Positions 24,921 to 32,515 of a DNA stretch of 58,170 bases are shown one piece after another (positions within the stretch are counted from its first letter, which is position 1; every line of letters starts with the position of its first letter). The DNA comes from Pelagibacterales bacterium SAG-MED49 (GTDB taxonomy: Bacteria; Pseudomonadota; Alphaproteobacteria; Pelagibacterales; Pelagibacteraceae). The position numbers and the translations under genes are program-made. Under the pieces are notes generated by a model. That model made no database searches. It had not been told where the DNA came from and was given only the letters and a program-made list of their open reading frames with translations. Location of the stretch: the NCBI GenBank assembly GCA_014653365.1, contig JACWEQ010000005.1:1-58170 (forward strand), written 5' to 3'.

Positions 24921-26204
24921 CTAATTGCTCAACAGGTTTGGAAGAAACATGGTTAACTCTGGAATAACGAGAATAAAAAATAAAAGTAAAAACAGCCCAA
25001 CTAGATATGGAATTAACGCAATAGCCACTTTTTCTAGACGTACTTGTGCTATTGTTGCAGCGGTAAAGTATGCGACACCAACAGGAGGTGTTACTGATCC
25101 TATTAAAAAGCCAACTATTACAACGATAGCTGCTTGAACCTCTGGAAAGCCAGCTTGAGCCATAACATTAACTAGTACTGGGCCAACTATAATAATGTTT
25201 ACTGCAGAGTCCATTACCGTACCAAGAAGAAAAATGAATAAAATCAAAGCTAAAATAAAAATAATCGGGGACTCCGTAAGGCTTAAAAGCCATTTTTCAA
25301 GATCACCGATTGCACCTAGAGAGGTAAGTAACCAACTGAAGGGCCCCGATGCAGCTATGATAATAAAAACCATTGCCGAATTACGGAATGCCCGCCGAAA
25401 AGCACCGGTGCAATCTTTCCATTTAATAGTACGATATACGAATACACCTGTAAATAAAGCAACCATTGCAGTGATAGCGCCAGCCTCTACAACCGATGCC
25501 ACACCACCCATTACTGAACCCACTAAAACTAAAGGTATTAGAAGGGCGAACGAGGATCGATATAATTCTCTACCAGCTCGACGTATTGAAAATGGTTCAT
25601 CACTGCGCTCGAAGTTATATTTAATTGCAAAGTAATGATTAATTATCATGATCACAATGCCAATCAACACACCTGGAATAATCCCAGCTGCAAATAATGC
25701 TGCAATCGAAATCTCAGTCGAGTTAGCAAGTACAATCATCATGATACTAGGTGGAATTATCCCTCCTATAGTGGAGCTTACACCTGTAACTGCAGCAGAA
25801 AACGCAGCAGGATAACCAGCTTTTTTCATAGCTGGTAATACTAATGCTCCAACTGTTGCTGTATCTGCTACTACGGAACCATTCATTCCTGCAAAAAACA
25901 TACTCACAAGGACATTCACTTGAGCCAACCCTCCTCGTATACGTCCAATTAATGCCCTACTCAAAGCCACTAACCGATCAGTAATCGTTGCACTTGTCAT
26001 TAACTCTCCTGTCAACATAAAGAAAGCAATTGCAGTTAATGGAACCGAGTCAATAGCATTAAACATTTGACTAGGAATTAAAACAAGCGGTACAGCGTCG
26101 GTAAATAAAATATAAACAAATGGTATCAGTATTAATATGAAGCCAATTGGAGCACCTAATAAAATTAGAAAAAGGAGTACTACGAGTAAAATAATACTTT
26201 CCAT
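24921..26204 (-). CDS. dctM: TRAP transporter large permease (DctM type)
   Basis: The 427-residue, very hydrophobic product has about 12 helices and the DctM landmarks: LGAPIGFILILIPF near the N-terminus, MNGSVVADTATVGALVLPAM, GIIPPSIMMIVLANSTEIS, and GSVTPPVGVAYFTAATIA near the C-terminus. It forms the ion-coupled translocation unit. The DNA here (for example around 25320-25580) uses clearly more G and C than surrounding genes, suggesting later arrival by transfer. Confidence 0.93.
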   Translation of the reverse strand: MESIILLVVLLFLILLGAPIGFILILIPFVYILFTDAVPLVLIPSQMFNAIDSVPLTAIAFFMLTGELMTSATITDRLVALSRALIGRIRGGLAQVNVLVSMFFAGMNGSVVADTATVGALVLPAMKKAGYPAAFSAAVTGVSSTIGGIIPPSIMMIVLANSTEISIAALFAAGIIPGVLIGIVIMIINHYFAIKYNFERSDEPFSIRRAGRELYRSSFALLIPLVLVGSVMGGVASVVEAGAITAMVALFTGVFVYRTIKWKDCTGAFRRAFRNSAMVFIIIAASGPFSWLLTSLGAIGDLEKWLLSLTESPIIFILALILFIFLLGTVMDSAVNIIIVGPVLVNVMAQAGFPEVQAAIVVIVGFLIGSVTPPVGVAYFTAATIAQVRLEKVAIALIPYLVGLFLLLFFILVIPELTMFLPNLLSN

Positions 26205-26296
26205 AAATACTTATATGTTATGATTTGTTTAAGGTAAAGATCATCTAGTTCTAAAATTGAGCTAAATGATCTTTACACAGTTTTTCTTTGAACGAT

Positions 26297-27346
26297 TTAC
26301 AAAGCTCCAGCTTTTTCTAACTGAGCTACAAATCCATCCATTCCTTGTTCTAGAAGCACTCTTTTGGCTATCTCTGGTTCAAAAGTACCCTTAGCATCTA
26401 ACCAGGCACCGATTGCACCTGCTCTCCACTTAGACATTTCCGCTTCAGTTGGTACATACCACTCTTTTGCAGATGCTTTAATTGCATCTTCACCATTCTT
26501 AATCCAAGCGTTGTCTAACTGGTTTACTTTTTCTCCATAAGCATCAGCTGCCTCGTGTAACCATTTTTTTTCTTGAGACGACAGGGCATTGTACTGCTTT
26601 GCATCCATTGCTAGAATGTTTCCAGACCACATGCCACCAATCTCAGTGAAGTATTTTGCAACTTCATGAAGTTTGGCTACATGCTGCCAAGGACTAGCAA
26701 CATACTGACCTTCAACTACACCCGACTGTAGGCCTGAGTACAACTGGCTCCAGTCATAAGGTGTTGGAGTTGCACCCCAATTTTTAACTAGCATAAACTC
26801 AACTGGACTCTTGGTAGTACGCCATTTCAGTCCCTTCATATCACCAGGAACATGAATTGGTTTAGTTGCATTCCCAAGCTGTCTAAATCCACCGCTTGAA
26901 TATACAGAAAGGCAAATATGACCGGCATTTTCAAGAGCAAGTTTACACTGTCTTTCAGCTAGCCATTCATCTGATATTCTTTTTGCATCTTCTAGTGATT
27001 TGAAAATGAAAGGCAAATCAAAAATTGCCAACTCTGATCCAAAATTACCATAGTTTGCTGTAGAACTAGTCCAAAGAGCTATAAGCCCTTGATTGGCTTG
27101 TTCACCACATTTCTGTTCAGCACATAAGCTTTTTTGATAATGTGGTTCAACTTTCATCTTACCACCAGAAGCTTTTGCCAACGCTGGTATCAATGCTTGA
27201 TCTATGGCATCACCAATAGGCATACCCAATCTACCAGTAGTACCAAGCTTAAGAGTTACCTCTGCATAGGCCACTTGAGTAAATAAAGCAATTGCAAACA
27301 CTTTGAGTAGTGTTCTGCAAATTTGTTTAGTTTTAATTATTTTCAT
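26297..27346 (-). CDS. dctP: TRAP transporter substrate-binding protein (DctP type)
   Basis: The 349-residue periplasmic binding protein has a signal peptide (about 1-28) and DctP landmarks: LKLGTTGRLGMPIG, then FGSELAIFDLPFIFKSLEDAKR and MKGLKWRTTKSPVEF, with the conserved Arg that binds carboxylates in many DctP proteins. This suggests an organic-acid ligand, otherwise unknown. Its first six codons and whole leader are nearly identical to those of the proX-like gene at 35144-36106, so the 5' end has been replaced by a copied promoter-leader. It leads the dctPMQ operon. Confidence 0.9.
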   Translation of the reverse strand: MKIIKTKQICRTLLKVFAIALFTQVAYAEVTLKLGTTGRLGMPIGDAIDQALIPALAKASGGKMKVEPHYQKSLCAEQKCGEQANQGLIALWTSSTANYGNFGSELAIFDLPFIFKSLEDAKRISDEWLAERQCKLALENAGHICLSVYSSGGFRQLGNATKPIHVPGDMKGLKWRTTKSPVEFMLVKNWGATPTPYDWSQLYSGLQSGVVEGQYVASPWQHVAKLHEVAKYFTEIGGMWSGNILAMDAKQYNALSSQEKKWLHEAADAYGEKVNQLDNAWIKNGEDAIKASAKEWYVPTEAEMSKWRAGAIGAWLDAKGTFEPEIAKRVLLEQGMDGFVAQLEKAGAL

Positions 27347-27456
27347 TATTATCCTCTTAGTTATTTTAAAATTAATTAAACTAAATTAGTTATGATGAGT
27401 CAAAGAAAATGAACGTCCATTTTAGGTTATCAGGTATTCAATTAAGTTATATTAAC
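27325..27456 (-). repeat. Copied promoter-leader block, dctP copy
   Basis: This block aligns without gaps to 36085-36216 upstream of proX. In the 90 bp 27331-27420 versus 36091-36180 I count 7 mismatches. Similarity fades beyond about 27440. It includes the start codon and the first 19 bases of the coding sequence. Confidence 0.88.
27375..27423 (-). promoter_or_regulatory. Promoter and 18-bp palindrome upstream of dctP
   Basis: On the minus strand: near-perfect palindrome AAAATGGACGTTCATTTT (27406-27423), 2 bp, -35 TTGACT (27398-27403), 17-bp spacer, -10 TTTAAT (27375-27380). The same arrangement stands before proX. A palindrome abutting the -35 fits an activator site; the protein is unknown. 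Confidence 0.65.
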
Positions 27457-27459
27457 TAA

Positions 27460-28305
27460 CTAACTAGATTTTCTTAAAATATAAATAAAGATAAAACCAG
27501 TTATATACATGATAAGCGCATAAGCGGCTGTCGGTACAATATAAGCAACATCATCAAACATTAATGTTGCAACAAACACTGCCAGTGTACCATTTTGCAA
27601 ACCACACTCTAAAGCAACACATTTTTGTTGTGCAATTCCTGATACAAATTTTTTAGCTATAAAATAAGCTAATGTCATCATTACAACATTTAAAATTAAT
27701 ACCACTAAACCAGCATCAGCAAGATAAGTTAAAATATTATCCTTTTCTTCTATCCATATTGCTACAAAGACAATCACAAATAGCCAACCTGTTAATTTAT
27801 TAATGATGTTAATTTTCGATAAAATAAAGTTTTCTGCAAAACCTCTAATAACCATTCCAATAACAACTGGCACAGTGACAACTAATGCCATTTTTAATGC
27901 AATTCCAACTATTGAAATATTTTTAGATATTGTAACTCCTAAAATATCTGCAGAACCAATTACTACAAAAGGTACAGAGATAATACTTATTAGGCTAACA
28001 ACTGCCGTTAAAGAAATAGATAAAGCAACATCTCCATTAGCAAACTTGGTTAATACATTTGATGTTACACCTCCTGGAGCTGCAGCTATAATCATTAAAC
28101 CAACAGCTATTGGAGCAGGTAAATCTAGTATTAAAACTATAGCTAAAGCAACAATAGGTAAAATTATTAATTGAGAAAAAAACCCAACAAAAAAATCTTT
28201 TGGTGTTCTTAAAATTCTTGTGAAATCTTTAACTGAAAGTCCAAGACCTAATCCTAGCATAATTAAAGCTACACAAATTGGTGCAATCTTTGTTACAATT
28301 TCCAT
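27460..28305 (-). CDS. BASS-family sodium-dependent transporter
   Basis: The 281-residue product has about 9-10 membrane helices. The bile acid:sodium symporter (BASS/SBF) landmarks are LMIIAAAPGGVTSNVLTKFANGDVALSISLT and CVALECGLQNGTLAVFVATL. Bacterial members import diverse organic anions with Na+. The substrate is unknown. Its 3' terminal 42 bp are repeated at 24321-24361, on the other side of the TRAP operon. The next gene upstream, an epoxide hydrolase, is 20 bp away on the same strand, so the two are probably cotranscribed. Confidence 0.88.
   Translation of the reverse strand: MEIVTKIAPICVALIMLGLGLGLSVKDFTRILRTPKDFFVGFFSQLIILPIVALAIVLILDLPAPIAVGLMIIAAAPGGVTSNVLTKFANGDVALSISLTAVVSLISIISVPFVVIGSADILGVTISKNISIVGIALKMALVVTVPVVIGMVIRGFAENFILSKINIINKLTGWLFVIVFVAIWIEEKDNILTYLADAGLVVLILNVVMMTLAYFIAKKFVSGIAQQKCVALECGLQNGTLAVFVATLMFDDVAYIVPTAAYALIMYITGFIFIYILRKSS
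27467..27508 (+). repeat. Right copy of the 41/42-bp repeat flanking the TRAP cassette (3' end of BASS gene)
   Basis: This encodes the last residues of the BASS protein and matches 24321-24361. Together the copies bracket the dctPMQ operon and its promoter. Confidence 0.75.
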
Positions 28306-28325
28306 AATTTGTTATCTCTGGCTTA

Positions 28326-29468
28326 TTAAGAAATCTTTTTAAAGAACTTTCTAATATCTTCAATTAAAAGTCTAGGTTTTTCTAAGGCAGCAAAATGACC
28401 GCCACCGCTCATTTTACTTATATGCTGAATATTAAATATTCTTTCAATATAAGATTTTGGCGGCCATTCTGACATTTCTTTTGGAAACATTGCAATACCA
28501 GTTGGAATATTAATTTTCTTAAAATCTTTAGGAAAATATCTTCCTCCTTCTTCACGTCTTCCAAAGTATATCCAAGATGCCGTATTAAAAGTATTTGTTA
28601 AAATATAAACCATAATATTTGCTAGCAACACATCCTTTGAATAAACACTCTCAATATTATTATCTTTTAAATCAGACCATCCATGCATCTTTTCAATAAT
28701 CCAAGCAGCAATACCAACTGGACTATCAATCATTGCATAAGCAAGTGTTTGAGGTTTGGTTGCTTGCTGGGTTCTGTAACCATCTTGTATAATTTGATCT
28801 TGGTCAAACTTATTTTGCCAATCAATCTCTTCTTTAGTTTTAGGTCCGTCTGGATGTCTCATAGTTAAACAATTAATATGTATAGCTTTACAATTATTTG
28901 AGTGATCATAGCCTAACCAATTACATATAGTTGCTCCCCAATCACCTCCTTGGGCTACATATTTTTTATAATTTAAATTTTCGATCATCATCTTATTTAA
29001 AATTCCTGAAATTTTTCTTGGACCAATTGGTTCTTTTGGAGCTCCAGAAAAACCAAAACCAGGCAATGATGGAGCTATAACTGTAAATGCATCATCGATA
29101 TTTCCACCAAATTTTTCTGGATGAGCTAATGGCTTTATAATTTCTAAAAATTCTACTAGTGAACCCGGCCAACCATGAAGTAGTAATAGAGTTTTTGGGT
29201 TTTCTCCACTACCTTCTTCTTTGATAAAATGAATATCTATTCCATCAACATTAGTTTTATAGTTTTTAAAACTATTAATTAATTGTTCATGTTTTTTCCA
29301 ATTAAATTCTTTTAACCAATAATCACAAAGTTCTTTTAAATATTTTTTATTTGTGCCATATGTCCATGCTTTCATATTTTCGATAGATGACCATGGATAG
29401 TGCTCAACTTTTGATTTAATATTTGTTAATTGATCTTCATTTATATTAATAGTAAATTCTTTGATCAT
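28326..29468 (-). CDS. Epoxide hydrolase-like alpha/beta hydrolase
   Basis: The 380-residue product has the N-terminal EHN segment of microsomal-type epoxide hydrolases (PWSSIENMKAWTYGTNKKYLKELCDYW), then an alpha/beta-hydrolase core: oxyanion motif LLHGWPGSLVEF, nucleophile elbow VAQGGDWGATI with Asp as nucleophile, and a C-terminal SGGGHFAALEKP with the catalytic His. It would hydrolyse epoxides or related substrates in the cytoplasm. The physiological substrate is unknown. It is the first gene of a probable operon with the BASS transporter, which may import its substrate or a precursor. Confidence 0.85.
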   Translation of the reverse strand: MIKEFTININEDQLTNIKSKVEHYPWSSIENMKAWTYGTNKKYLKELCDYWLKEFNWKKHEQLINSFKNYKTNVDGIDIHFIKEEGSGENPKTLLLLHGWPGSLVEFLEIIKPLAHPEKFGGNIDDAFTVIAPSLPGFGFSGAPKEPIGPRKISGILNKMMIENLNYKKYVAQGGDWGATICNWLGYDHSNNCKAIHINCLTMRHPDGPKTKEEIDWQNKFDQDQIIQDGYRTQQATKPQTLAYAMIDSPVGIAAWIIEKMHGWSDLKDNNIESVYSKDVLLANIMVYILTNTFNTASWIYFGRREEGGRYFPKDFKKINIPTGIAMFPKEMSEWPPKSYIERIFNIQHISKMSGGGHFAALEKPRLLIEDIRKFFKKIS

Positions 29469-29541
29469 TTTACTCTATTTTGTTATCAATAATTACAAAA
29501 ACAACTATATACATTTTAAATATAATTTATAATCATTGTTC

Positions 29542-30453
29542 ATGCTTTCAAATAAAGAAATTATATGTCCCAATAACCTTTTAGACGTTGCATATAAAAA
29601 AAAAGGTGTGAAAGTTGCTGTTGTTAATGCAGGTAAACCATTACCAATGCTATCAATTCAAGATGCAGTTAATGAAGGTCTGATTGAACCTATTTTTATT
29701 GGAGATAAAAAAGAAATTTTAAAATGTGCTGAAGATCTGCAATGGGATATTTTAAAGTATGAAATCATTGATGAACCTGTTGAAAATAATACTGCAAAAA
29801 TAGCAGTCAAACTTGCAAGTGAAGATAAAGTTAAAATAATTGTTAAAGGTCACATTCATACTGATATTTTGATGAAAGAAGTCCTGAAAAGAAAGTATGA
29901 TTTATTGGGAAAAACCCGATTAAGTCATATTTGGCATATGACCGTTGCAAAAGAAGATAAGCCATTAATTATTACTGATGGGGCTTTAAATGTGCTTCCT
30001 AATATGAAAACTAAAATGCATATTCTAAAAAATGTAATCAATTTTTCACATAGAATAGGAACATTACGACCAAAAGTTGCTGTGTTGTCTGCTACTGAAG
30101 AAGTGCTAGAAAGTGTTCCAAGTTCACTAGATGCAGCTGAATTAACTAAGTTAGCAAAAGAAGAAAATTTAGAGGCTGATGTTTTTGGACCTTTGGCTTT
30201 TGATAATAGTATTTCAAAAAAATCATCGGCTATAAAAGGAATTAAAAATATAGTTGCTGGTGAAGCAGATGTATTACTAGTTCCAAGTGTAGAAACAGGA
30301 AATGGGTTAGTTAAAATGATGATCTATTTTATGGGAGCTTGTGCAGCAGGAGTTGTAGTTGGTGGCAAGGTACCAGTAGTTATTACAAGTAGATCCGATG
30401 AAGCTCAAGCAAGACTAGCATCTATTGCTGCAGCAGTTGTAGCTTTAGATTAG
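29542..30453 (+). CDS. Phosphate acetyl/butyryltransferase family protein
   Basis: About 303 residues of the PTA/PTB family: VKVAVVNAGKPLPML, GLIEPIFIGDKKEI, VKIIVKGHIHTDILMKEVL, KKSSAIKGIKNIVAGEADVLLVPSVETGNGLVK and VPVVITSRSDEAQARLASIA. The family converts acyl-CoA and phosphate to acyl-phosphate and CoA, reversibly. ATG at 29542 is preferred over TTG at 29536. No acetate/butyrate kinase gene is adjacent. A link to acetyl-phosphate from sulfoacetaldehyde breakdown is possible in this sulfonate-rich neighbourhood but no sulfoacetaldehyde acetyltransferase gene is in the window. Confidence 0.85.
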   Translation: MLSNKEIICPNNLLDVAYKKKGVKVAVVNAGKPLPMLSIQDAVNEGLIEPIFIGDKKEILKCAEDLQWDILKYEIIDEPVENNTAKIAVKLASEDKVKIIVKGHIHTDILMKEVLKRKYDLLGKTRLSHIWHMTVAKEDKPLIITDGALNVLPNMKTKMHILKNVINFSHRIGTLRPKVAVLSATEEVLESVPSSLDAAELTKLAKEENLEADVFGPLAFDNSISKKSSAIKGIKNIVAGEADVLLVPSVETGNGLVKMMIYFMGACAAGVVVGGKVPVVITSRSDEAQARLASIAAAVVALD

Positions 30454-30618
30454 TTCTAAATTAAAATTCAGAAAATCAATTGATTATTTAAGTTTATATT
30501 TCTTGTTTATTATAATTTGTGTGGTGAGTGTTAATATTGGCTATAGATTATATTTTTAATTCATTGAAATAAAAGTTGTTATACTTTAAATAGATCTTCA
30601 TAAAAAAAGGAACAATCA

Positions 30619-31905
30619 ATGGCAATACAATATTTAAAAAAATCACCCAAAACATCATCAACTGACGATTCAAAAACTACAGAAATAGTCAAAGGATTAT
30701 TAAAAGATATTGAAGAAGGAAAAGAACAAGCGTGTATCGACCTTACAAAGAAGTTTGATAAATATGATGGGGATATAATTGTTTCTAAAGAAAAAATTGA
30801 AGAGATTAAAAAAAATTTAGATCAAAAAATAAAAGATGATATTCAATTTTCTTACGATCGAGTTAGAAAATTTGCAGAAGCACAATTAAAAAATTATGGT
30901 CAAGACTTTGAAATAGAGCTTTCACCAGGACTTTTTGCTGGCCAAAGATTAATTCCTGTTAATACAGCGGGTTGTTATATACCAGGCGGTAGATATGCTC
31001 ATATAGCCTCTGCTGTTATGAGTGTAACTACAGCTAGAGTTGCTGGTGTAAAAAATGTTATTGCATGTAGTCCTCCTAAAGAAGGTGTGGGTGCACATCC
31101 AACAATTGTTTATACAGCTGATCTATGTGGTGCTGATGTAATATTAAATTTAGGTGGTGTTCCTGGTGTAGCTTCAATGACTAATGGTTTATTTAATAAT
31201 CCTCCAGCAGATATTATAGTTGGTCCTGGAAACCAGTTTGTTGCAGAAGCTAAAAGAATTTTATTTGGTAAAGTTGGAATAGATTTATTTGCTGGTCCTA
31301 CAGAAATAGCAGTTATAGCAGATGATAAAGCTGATACAGAAATGGTTGCTGTAGATTTAGTTGGTCAAGCCGAACACGGTTACAATTCACCTGCATGGTT
31401 ATATACAACTAGCAAAAGAGTTGCTGATGAAGTGATGAAAAGAGTTGCTGAGTTAATTGCCGATTTACCAGAAGTTCCCAGAACTAGTGCAGAAGCTGCT
31501 TGGAGAGACTACGGTGAAGTTATACTTTGTGATACCGATGAAGAAATGGCAACAGTTAGCGATGAATACGCCCCAGAACACCTAGAAGTTCAAACAGAAA
31601 ATTTAGATTGGTTTCACAAAAGACTAAAAAATTATGGCTCTTTATTTATTGGTGAAGAAACTACTGTTGCTTATGGTGATAAATGTTCTGGTACTAACCA
31701 TATACTTCCAACAAAAGGTGCTGGTAGATATACTGGGGGTTTATTCGTTGGTAAATTTATTAAAACTTTAAGTTTTCAAAGAATGACTAAAGAATCTACA
31801 AAAACTGTGGGTGCTGCATGTGCTAGAATTTCAAGATACGAAGGTATGGAAGCTCATGCCAGAACTGGGGATGTAAGACTTAGAAAATATGGTTTTTCTA
31901 ATTAA
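30619..31905 (+). CDS. hpsN: HpsN-like sulfopropanediol dehydrogenase (histidinol dehydrogenase superfamily)
   Basis: The 428-residue product has the HisD fold and catalytic set: Zn-ligand motif GQAEHG (Gln250, His253), general bases in APEHLEV (Glu320, His321), DKCSGTNHILPT and the terminal GMEAHART. Several stretches match by recall HpsN, the 2,3-dihydroxypropane-1-sulfonate 3-dehydrogenase, rather than biosynthetic HisD: GYNSPAWLYTTS after the Zn motif, AWRDYGEVILC and YGSLFIGEETTVAYGDK. No histidine biosynthesis genes surround it apart from a distant hisN-like phosphatase. It would oxidise dihydroxypropanesulfonate to sulfolactate with NAD. The ribosome-binding site AAAAAGGAAC precedes the ATG. 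Overlaps the convergent LysE-type gene by 8 bp. Confidence 0.75.
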   Translation: MAIQYLKKSPKTSSTDDSKTTEIVKGLLKDIEEGKEQACIDLTKKFDKYDGDIIVSKEKIEEIKKNLDQKIKDDIQFSYDRVRKFAEAQLKNYGQDFEIELSPGLFAGQRLIPVNTAGCYIPGGRYAHIASAVMSVTTARVAGVKNVIACSPPKEGVGAHPTIVYTADLCGADVILNLGGVPGVASMTNGLFNNPPADIIVGPGNQFVAEAKRILFGKVGIDLFAGPTEIAVIADDKADTEMVAVDLVGQAEHGYNSPAWLYTTSKRVADEVMKRVAELIADLPEVPRTSAEAAWRDYGEVILCDTDEEMATVSDEYAPEHLEVQTENLDWFHKRLKNYGSLFIGEETTVAYGDKCSGTNHILPTKGAGRYTGGLFVGKFIKTLSFQRMTKESTKTVGAACARISRYEGMEAHARTGDVRLRKYGFSN

Positions 31906-32506
31906 AAATATCCAACAATATAAATAAAGTTAACATAGACATAAAAGTAATTATAAAAACATTAATTACTCTCCAAATTTTTTGACTTTGAGCGTACTTT
32001 GATAAATATTTAGAAAGATATCCAATTAAATAAAAAAATATAAAAGAGGCGATAGAAGCTCCCATACCAAAAATTATTTTTTGATTCAGTAAAAAATTTT
32101 TAGAAAAATTTCCTAAAAAGAAAACAGTATCTGAATAAACGTGTGGATTAAGATATGTAAAAGCAAGAGTTTTAAAGGAAATATTAAGTGCTGAAATATT
32201 TGTAAAATCTTTATTGAAATTAATTGTTTTATTGTGGGATCTTATTTTTGTGTAAATAAAATGAATTAAAAAAATAATTAAAGCTATATTAAAGATTAGT
32301 TCAATTGTTGAATTAAAATATTGACTAAAAAAATGGAATAAAAAAACTCCAGCAAAAATCAATATTAAATCAGAAACTGAACATATTAAACAAACTAGAA
32401 ATATATGTTGTTTTTTTAAACCCTGTTCAATTACAAAAATATTTTGTGCACCTATAGCTAAAATAAGACTTAATCCAGTAAAAAAACCTAATAATAGATA
32501 TTCCAT
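31898..32506 (-). CDS. LysE-family amino acid/metabolite exporter
   Basis: The 202-residue product has about six membrane helices and the LysE/RhtB landmark near the N-terminus, LGFFTGLSLILAIGAQNIFVIEQGLK, close to ArgO/LysE types. It exports basic amino acids or other small metabolites. It is probably the last gene of the proX-proV-proW transcript, as it starts 10 bp after the permease stop. Confidence 0.85.
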   Translation of the reverse strand: MEYLLLGFFTGLSLILAIGAQNIFVIEQGLKKQHIFLVCLICSVSDLILIFAGVFLFHFFSQYFNSTIELIFNIALIIFLIHFIYTKIRSHNKTINFNKDFTNISALNISFKTLAFTYLNPHVYSDTVFFLGNFSKNFLLNQKIIFGMGASIASFIFFYLIGYLSKYLSKYAQSQKIWRVINVFIITFMSMLTLFILLDIFN

Positions 32507-32515
32507 TAATTTCTA

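Noticed and set aside
24925-25635. Plus-strand frames opposite the TRAP large permease
   Set aside because: Antisense to a clear DctM gene; no ribosome-binding site and no family resemblance.
30619-31905. Biosynthetic histidinol dehydrogenase (hisD)
   Set aside because: No his genes adjoin it, and the stretches after the Zn motif match the HpsN branch better; final choice needs a tree.
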